Program-made: the position numbers and the translations under genes
Assembly (NCBI GenBank): GCA_964624795.1
Contig: CAZUZS010000109.1
Coordinates: forward strand, 1 to 10,564
DNA length: 10,564 nucleotides
Origin: CAZUZS01 sp964624795
GTDB lineage: Bacteria; Calditrichota; Calditrichia; RBG-13-44-9
Reading direction: 5' to 3'
Notes under the pieces: generated by a model
What the model was told of the DNA's origin: nothing
Database searches by the model: none
What the model saw: only the letters and a program-made list of their open reading frames with translations
Part shown: positions 6,349-10,564 of the stretch, in pieces
Position numbering within the stretch: position 1 is the stretch's first letter
Layout of the letters: each line of letters starts with the position of its first letter

Positions 6349-9060
6349 TCAGGAAAATGCCTCATCCAGGATTTCTTTCTGATCCACTGCATGTTGCCTG
6401 TAAAATCCCGTTGCAGGGGAAGGACTCTCTTCACGCGCAATGAATTCCAGGTTATGGGAACCAAATTTCCTCACCAGGAATTGCAGCGCACCCATGTTTT
6501 CCGGTTCTTCCTGCACCCACACAAATTTTTGGGCATTTTTATATTTTTCAACCATCTTCTTCAGCGCCTTCTCCGGCAAAGGATAAAGCTGTTCCAGTCG
6601 CACAATGGCAACATCTTCCCGCTTCTCCTCTTCCTTTTTTTCCAGCAGCTCATAAAAAATCTTGCCGGTGCACAACAGCACTTTCTTCACCACTTCAGGT
6701 TTGGCGTCAGTATCATCGATCACCGGTTGGAATCCGTTCCGTGCAAAATCTTCCACCGGACTGACACACCGCGGATGCCGCAGCAGACTCTTGGGAGTGA
6801 AGAGGATTAGCGGGTTGCGAAACGGCATCTTCATGTGCCTTCGCAGCAGATGGAAAAAATTGGCCGGCGTGGTGCAGTTGGCAACCACCATGTTGTTCCT
6901 CGCGCAAAGGTTCAAGAAACGCTCCATGCGAGCGGAAGAGTGATCAGGCCCCTGCCCTTCATAACCGTGCGGCAGCAAAAGAACAAGGCCGTTCATGCGC
7001 TTCCATTTGACCTCCGAGCTGGTGATAAATTCGTCGATTATCACCTCCGCCCCATTGGCGAAATCGCCGAATTGCGCCTCCCAGACAACAAGGTCGTTGG
7101 GAGACGCGCAGGAATATCCGTATTCGAATCCCAGGCCGGCGTATTCCGAGAGCAGCGAATTGTAAATCTCGAATTTTGCGCCGTTGCGTTCCATCTGTGC
7201 AATTGGCGTGTATTTTTCCTCGGTCTCCTCCATAAGCAGTACCGCATGGCGATGCGAGAATGTTCCCCGTACCGAATCCTGCCCCGCAAGGCGGATCGAG
7301 ACCCCCTCATCCAGCAATGTGCCGTAGGTCAGGAACTCGCCGACCGACCAATCCGCTTTCTTTTCTTCCAGAAATTTTTGCTTCTGGGAATCGTACAACT
7401 TCCTTAATTTTCGGAAGACCTTTACATCCTCCGGGATGGTCAAAATTTTACTGCCGATTTCAACAATTTTCTGCTCCGCCACAGCGGTTTCCAACGGCTG
7501 CTCATAATCGAATCCGGGGATTCGCTTCGATTCATCACAGGTATCACCTACCGCTTGTTCGGTGAGTTCCTGTTTTTTCTCCTTCAATTGCTCCAGACGG
7601 TGTTGCAAGGTTTCCCGGAATTTCTTTTCCATTTCTTCTGCCAAACCCTTCTCCACCTCACCGCTTTGCAGCAATTTCCGGTTGTAAATCTCCCGTGGAT
7701 CGGGATGTTTGGCGATAATATTGTAAAGTTTTGGCTGTGTGAAACGCGGCTCGTCCCCCTCGTTGTGTCCGTATTTCCGGTATCCCAGCAGGTCGATAAA
7801 AACATCGGTGTGGAAAATTTGCCGGTACTCCATAGCCAGCCGAATGGCAAAAACCACCGCTTCCACATCATCCGCATTCACATGGAACACCGGCGACAAA
7901 GTAACCTTCGCCACATCCGTACAATACGTGCTGGATCGCCCTTCCAGGTAATTGGTGGTGAAACCCAACTGGTTATTGACTACCAGATGAACGGTGCCGC
8001 CGGCGTGATATGCCGGGAGTTGCGACATCTGGATCACTTCGTACACCACGCCCTGCCCGGCCATCGCCGCATCTCCATGAATCAGGATCGGTGCCACGCG
8101 AGTGTAATCGCCCCGGAATTTCTGATCCAATTTTGCGCGCACCATTCCCTCCACCACCGGGTCCACCGCCTCCAGGTGGGAAGCGTTTGGCGACAGGGAA
8201 AGCTGAACCTCCATGCCGTGGCGGGTTTTCACCCTGCCGGTGTATCCCAGGTGGTATTTTACATCGCCCGCGAAAACGGAATCGGCGTATTCCTTGCCCT
8301 CGAATTCGGAAAAAATTTCCCGGTACGATTTATTAAGAATATTTGCCAGCACATTCAGCCGCCCGCGATGCGGCATTCCAATCACAAATTCCTCGATCCC
8401 CATCTCGGCCCCCTTGTCAATAATAGCATCGAGGCCCGGAATAAGGGTTTCGCCGCCCTGCAATGAGAAACGCTTCTGCCCTACATACTTGGCGCCCAGG
8501 AAATTTTCAAAAACAACCGCCTGGTTCAATTTTTCAAGGATGCGCCTCTTTTCCTCTATGGTAAAGTCCGGCATATTTTTGCTGGATTCCATCCTCGTTT
8601 TGAGCCACCAAACTTTGGCCGGCTCGCGGATAAACATAAATTCCGCGCCAATGGACCGGCAGTAGGTCTGCTTCAGGTGATCTACAATTGTTTGCAGCGT
8701 GGCAGATCCAATGCCGATTTCCGTCCCGGCATGAAAGACAGTATTCAAATCCTGATCGTTCAAACCGAAATTTTCCAGGTCGAGGGTTGGCTGGTATTGC
8801 CGGCGTGTACGCACCGGATTTGTCTGCGTAAAAAGGTGTCCGCGGGAACGATAGGCCTGTATGAGATTCAAAACCTTTATCTCTTTTTGAATATGCTCGG
8901 GGGCCTGCTCCTGCCGCCCGTCGGTAGAGATGGCAAAATCGAAACCTTCGAAGAATTGCCGCCATCCCGAATCCACGGATTCGGGATTTTCCCGGTAACT
9001 CCTGTAAAGAGAATCGATATATTCGGCATCGGCATTGTGGATGTATGAAAAATTTCCCAT
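6349..9060 (-). CDS. sucA: 2-oxoglutarate dehydrogenase E1 component
   Basis: A thiamine-diphosphate-dependent decarboxylase of 903 residues that converts 2-oxoglutarate to succinyl-lipoyl-E2 with release of CO2 in the TCA cycle. The N-terminal E2-binding segment (about 4-45, YIDSLYRSYRENPESV) is present. RSRGHLFTQTNP (71-82) and GMPHRGRLNVLAN (228-240) belong to the E1o core. The cofactor site is seen in HGDAAMAGQGVVYE (328-341) and NNQLGFTT (362-369), followed by HNEGDEPRFTQP (432-443). The transketolase-like pyrimidine domain carries RGTFSHRHA (598-606) and HGYEGQGPDHSSARMERF (698-715). The C-terminal domain has VQEEPENMGA (849-858). The length is slightly below the usual 920-940, with no domain missing; there is no fused acyltransferase domain as in actinobacterial Kgd. 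The ATG has only a weak ribosome site (AGGGTG, 10 bases upstream), but the N-terminus matches the family. It is first in a sucA-sucB unit behind a sigma-70-like promoter. Confidence 0.97.
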   Translation of the reverse strand: MGNFSYIHNADAEYIDSLYRSYRENPESVDSGWRQFFEGFDFAISTDGRQEQAPEHIQKEIKVLNLIQAYRSRGHLFTQTNPVRTRRQYQPTLDLENFGLNDQDLNTVFHAGTEIGIGSATLQTIVDHLKQTYCRSIGAEFMFIREPAKVWWLKTRMESSKNMPDFTIEEKRRILEKLNQAVVFENFLGAKYVGQKRFSLQGGETLIPGLDAIIDKGAEMGIEEFVIGMPHRGRLNVLANILNKSYREIFSEFEGKEYADSVFAGDVKYHLGYTGRVKTRHGMEVQLSLSPNASHLEAVDPVVEGMVRAKLDQKFRGDYTRVAPILIHGDAAMAGQGVVYEVIQMSQLPAYHAGGTVHLVVNNQLGFTTNYLEGRSSTYCTDVAKVTLSPVFHVNADDVEAVVFAIRLAMEYRQIFHTDVFIDLLGYRKYGHNEGDEPRFTQPKLYNIIAKHPDPREIYNRKLLQSGEVEKGLAEEMEKKFRETLQHRLEQLKEKKQELTEQAVGDTCDESKRIPGFDYEQPLETAVAEQKIVEIGSKILTIPEDVKVFRKLRKLYDSQKQKFLEEKKADWSVGEFLTYGTLLDEGVSIRLAGQDSVRGTFSHRHAVLLMEETEEKYTPIAQMERNGAKFEIYNSLLSEYAGLGFEYGYSCASPNDLVVWEAQFGDFANGAEVIIDEFITSSEVKWKRMNGLVLLLPHGYEGQGPDHSSARMERFLNLCARNNMVVANCTTPANFFHLLRRHMKMPFRNPLILFTPKSLLRHPRCVSPVEDFARNGFQPVIDDTDAKPEVVKKVLLCTGKIFYELLEKKEEEKREDVAIVRLEQLYPLPEKALKKMVEKYKNAQKFVWVQEEPENMGALQFLVRKFGSHNLEFIAREESPSPATGFYRQHAVDQKEILDEAFS

Positions 9061-9107
9061 TTCAGATCAACACCCTATTTATACACAATATCTTAATTAT
9101 CTTTAGA

Positions 9108-9134
9108 AACTTATGTAAAATTACATTATAAGTT
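9108..9134. promoter_or_regulatory. Dyad over the sucA promoter -10 and start site
   Basis: ATGTAA-AA-TTACAT (9113-9126) is a short dyad, and the outer arms AACTTA (9108-9113) and TAAGTT (9129-9134) extend it with a 3-base bulge. It overlaps the -10 hexamer and the expected transcription start of sucA. A repressor bound here would block initiation, so it is a candidate operator for control of the sucAB unit. AT-rich DNA gives such dyads by chance fairly often. Confidence 0.35.
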
Positions 9135-9153
9135 CCCCGGAAACAAACCGCAA
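9125..9153 (-). promoter_or_regulatory. Sigma-70-type promoter of sucA
   Basis: On the minus strand, TTGCGG (9153-9148) and a perfect TATAAT (9130-9125) are separated by 17 bases, the optimal spacing. The expected start lies near 9118, giving a leader of about 58 bases before the ATG. The -35 matches consensus at three of six positions including the key TTG. The -35 lies only 9 bases from the gap, so further upstream elements are not visible. The canonical -10 differs from the TAnnTTTG type of Bacteroidia. Confidence 0.6.
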
Positions 9154-9162
9154 TCCAACAAT

Positions 9163-9262
9163 NNNNNNNNNNNNNNNNNNNNNNNNNNNNNNNNNNNNNN
9201 NNNNNNNNNNNNNNNNNNNNNNNNNNNNNNNNNNNNNNNNNNNNNNNNNNNNNNNNNNNNNN
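9163..9262. other. Assembly gap (100 N)
   Basis: Exactly 100 N, a placeholder for a gap of unknown size between the sucA promoter and the 3' end of the second M28 peptidase gene. The right flank is a 7-base tandem repeat, which suggests that a repeat array broke the assembly. Linkage of the two genes rests on scaffolding. Confidence 0.98.
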
Positions 9263-9290
9263 CTTCTAACTTCTAACTTGACACTTTCCT
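9263..9290. repeat. Heptad tandem repeat at the gap edge
   Basis: Four consecutive 7-base units follow the gap: CTTCTAA, CTTCTAA, CTTGACA and CTTTCCT. The first two are identical, and CTT opens every unit. The array ends in the TAG stop codon (9289-9291) of the minus-strand M28 gene, read there as an AGTTAGA-like repeat. It probably continues into the gap. Confidence 0.55.
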
Positions 9291-10564
9291 ACAATCCGTA
9301 TTCGCTGATTAAATATACCAGGACTGCCATCGAAGCCGCGCCCAGCTCAAACTCGCGGGGATCAACAGTTGCAAAAACATCATTGTCCGAATGGTGATAA
9401 TCGAAATACCGCTGACCGTCGGGAACATAACCGATCTGTGCAATTGCCTCCTTTATTCGGGAAATATCCGTGCCGCCATGCCCGCTCCGCACCCAATCGA
9501 TGCCCGCATTTTGCAGAACAGGCAGCCACCCGCGGATTTTTTCCAACACCAGCGAATCACCGTGTACCGTAAATCCCCGCGGCGTCGCGGCACCGCGATC
9601 CGACTCAATCGCGGCAACATGCTCAAAACCGGTAGTATCCGCATATTGCCCGTAATACTCCCCGCCTCTTGTCCCGTTCTCCTCGTTGATGAAAAAGACA
9701 CATCGGATAGTGCGCTTTGGCCGGATGTTCAGGCGGTGAAACAGATCAAGCACCTCCATGGACTGCATGCAACCGGCTCCGTCATCCTGTGCCCCCTGCC
9801 CTTTGTCCCAGCAGTCGAAATGGCCGCCCACCAGGACGATCTCATCCGGCTTCTCGCTTCCGGTAATTTCCCCGATTAAATTATAGGATTGCGTATCGGG
9901 AAGTGTTTTGCAGTCGAGAGTCAGATGCACCTGCAGTTGCGGATCGCACTTCAGCGCCTCACTCAGAAAGTCGGCGTCCTCCAATCCGATTGCCACCGAA
10001 GGCACTTTGGGGATGCTGTCGTTGTAATACATCACTCCAACATGCGGCACGTTATCGTAGCGGGTGGTTACGGACCGAACTATCGCCCCCACTCCGCCGG
10101 CGCGGGAAGCCTCGATTGCACCCTGCGTGCGCTGGTTTACCGCTTCGCCGTAAGCGCGGAAGGTGTTTATTTCACCAATGTCCATCGGCCTGTTAAAGAA
10201 GATTATCTTGCCGTTTGCCCGCGATCCCGCTGATTTCAATTCTTCGAAAGAATGCACCTCAAGCACACCTGCGGTTATGCCAGCCGGATCAGTGCCGATG
10301 CTTCCGCCCAACGAAGCCACATTCAACGCACGCCCGTTGAAGCCGCGGGACTTGCTGATTTCGGCTTTCTCCACATCACCCCGGACCCAGTGGGGAACCA
10401 TCACCGGCTGCATCCATACCCGGTTGAAACCCAGCTCTTTCATTTTCCTTTCCGCCCAGCGCATAACGCGGATGGAATTGGCGGAACCACTCAGGCGCGG
10501 TCCCATTGTGCACATTTCGCCCAACAGCTTATAGCCCTTTTGTTCGGTGAGTGCACTGCGAACA
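9289..10564 (-). CDS. M28-family peptidase, carboxypeptidase Q-like (5' end cut by window)
   Basis: The frame runs off the right edge; about 424 residues are visible. It stays open upstream of an in-frame TTG at 10522-10524, encoding EQKGYKLLGEMC with the family motif GPRLSGS just after, so the true start and any signal peptide lie outside. Numbering from that TTG codon as 1, a PA-like domain (about 80-205) contains the RTQGAIEASRAG segment typical of carboxypeptidase Q (plasma glutamate carboxypeptidase). The zinc site is intact: His235 and Asp237 in GGHFDCWD, bridging Asp247 in GAQDDGAG, Glu281-Glu282 in INEENG, Asp309 in ESDRG and His378 in DYHHSD. Members release amino acids from dipeptides or peptide ends, usually outside the cytoplasm. 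It differs clearly from the first M28 protein, so the two are old paralogs rather than a recent duplication. It ends in TAG within a heptad repeat. Neighbour across the gap: sucA. Confidence 0.92.
   Translation of the reverse strand, partial: VRSALTEQKGYKLLGEMCTMGPRLSGSANSIRVMRWAERKMKELGFNRVWMQPVMVPHWVRGDVEKAEISKSRGFNGRALNVASLGGSIGTDPAGITAGVLEVHSFEELKSAGSRANGKIIFFNRPMDIGEINTFRAYGEAVNQRTQGAIEASRAGGVGAIVRSVTTRYDNVPHVGVMYYNDSIPKVPSVAIGLEDADFLSEALKCDPQLQVHLTLDCKTLPDTQSYNLIGEITGSEKPDEIVLVGGHFDCWDKGQGAQDDGAGCMQSMEVLDLFHRLNIRPKRTIRCVFFINEENGTRGGEYYGQYADTTGFEHVAAIESDRGAATPRGFTVHGDSLVLEKIRGWLPVLQNAGIDWVRSGHGGTDISRIKEAIAQIGYVPDGQRYFDYHHSDNDVFATVDPREFELGAASMAVLVYLISEYGL

Noticed and set aside
7555..8466. 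Plus-strand frame (303 residues) opposite sucA
   Set aside because: It is antisense to the conserved catalytic part of E1; no ribosome site or family motif supports it.
6349..9060. SucA considered as a Kgd-type fused E1/E2 enzyme
   Set aside because: The N-terminus starts directly with the E2-binding segment, no acyltransferase domain is fused, and a separate E2 gene follows.

Overview
The window looks like a chromosomal housekeeping segment from a diderm bacterium, most likely in or near the Bacteroidota/Calditrichota/Ignavibacteriota (FCB) group. The clues are moderate GC, a lipobox thioredoxin of the TlpA kind, secreted zinc peptidases, and a complete (non-Kgd) E1 of 2-oxoglutarate dehydrogenase whose N-terminal sequence is of the type I associate with that group. 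No tRNA, rRNA, CRISPR array, phage gene or transposase was found. Two runs of exactly 100 N (1591-1690 and 9163-9262) are scaffold gaps of unknown true length, so gene order across them rests on scaffolding.

Layout. 1-400 is non-coding and holds a small dyad, a bulged hairpin and a degenerate heptad repeat touching the stop codon of the next gene. 401-1579 (minus) is a TlpA-like thioredoxin lipoprotein. After gap 1, 1694-3106 (minus) is a secreted M28-family zinc peptidase; these two probably form a peptidase-thioredoxin transcription unit. 3107-3607 is a divergent intergenic region with four inverted repeats. 3608-4588 (plus) is an unrecognised multi-pass membrane protein with a signal sequence. 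4589-4909 is a convergent intergenic region with a strong bidirectional terminator. 4910-6223 (minus) is sucB (E2) and 6349-9060 (minus) is sucA (E1) of the 2-oxoglutarate dehydrogenase complex, transcribed sucA then sucB, with a near-consensus sigma-70 promoter in front of sucA. After gap 2, 9289-10564 (minus) is a second M28 peptidase resembling carboxypeptidase Q, cut by the right edge.

How the genes work together. SucA decarboxylates 2-oxoglutarate and SucB transfers the succinyl group to CoA; the E3 dehydrogenase needed to reoxidise the lipoyl arm is not in the window. The TlpA-like protein and the two M28 peptidases should act outside the cytoplasm, in thiol-disulfide chemistry and peptide trimming. 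I see no functional link between the envelope genes and the TCA-cycle operon. The less ordinary features are the dyad-rich leader before the unknown membrane protein, and heptad repeats at 3' ends of genes, one of them next to a gap. No convincing new defence, mobile or biosynthetic system is present.
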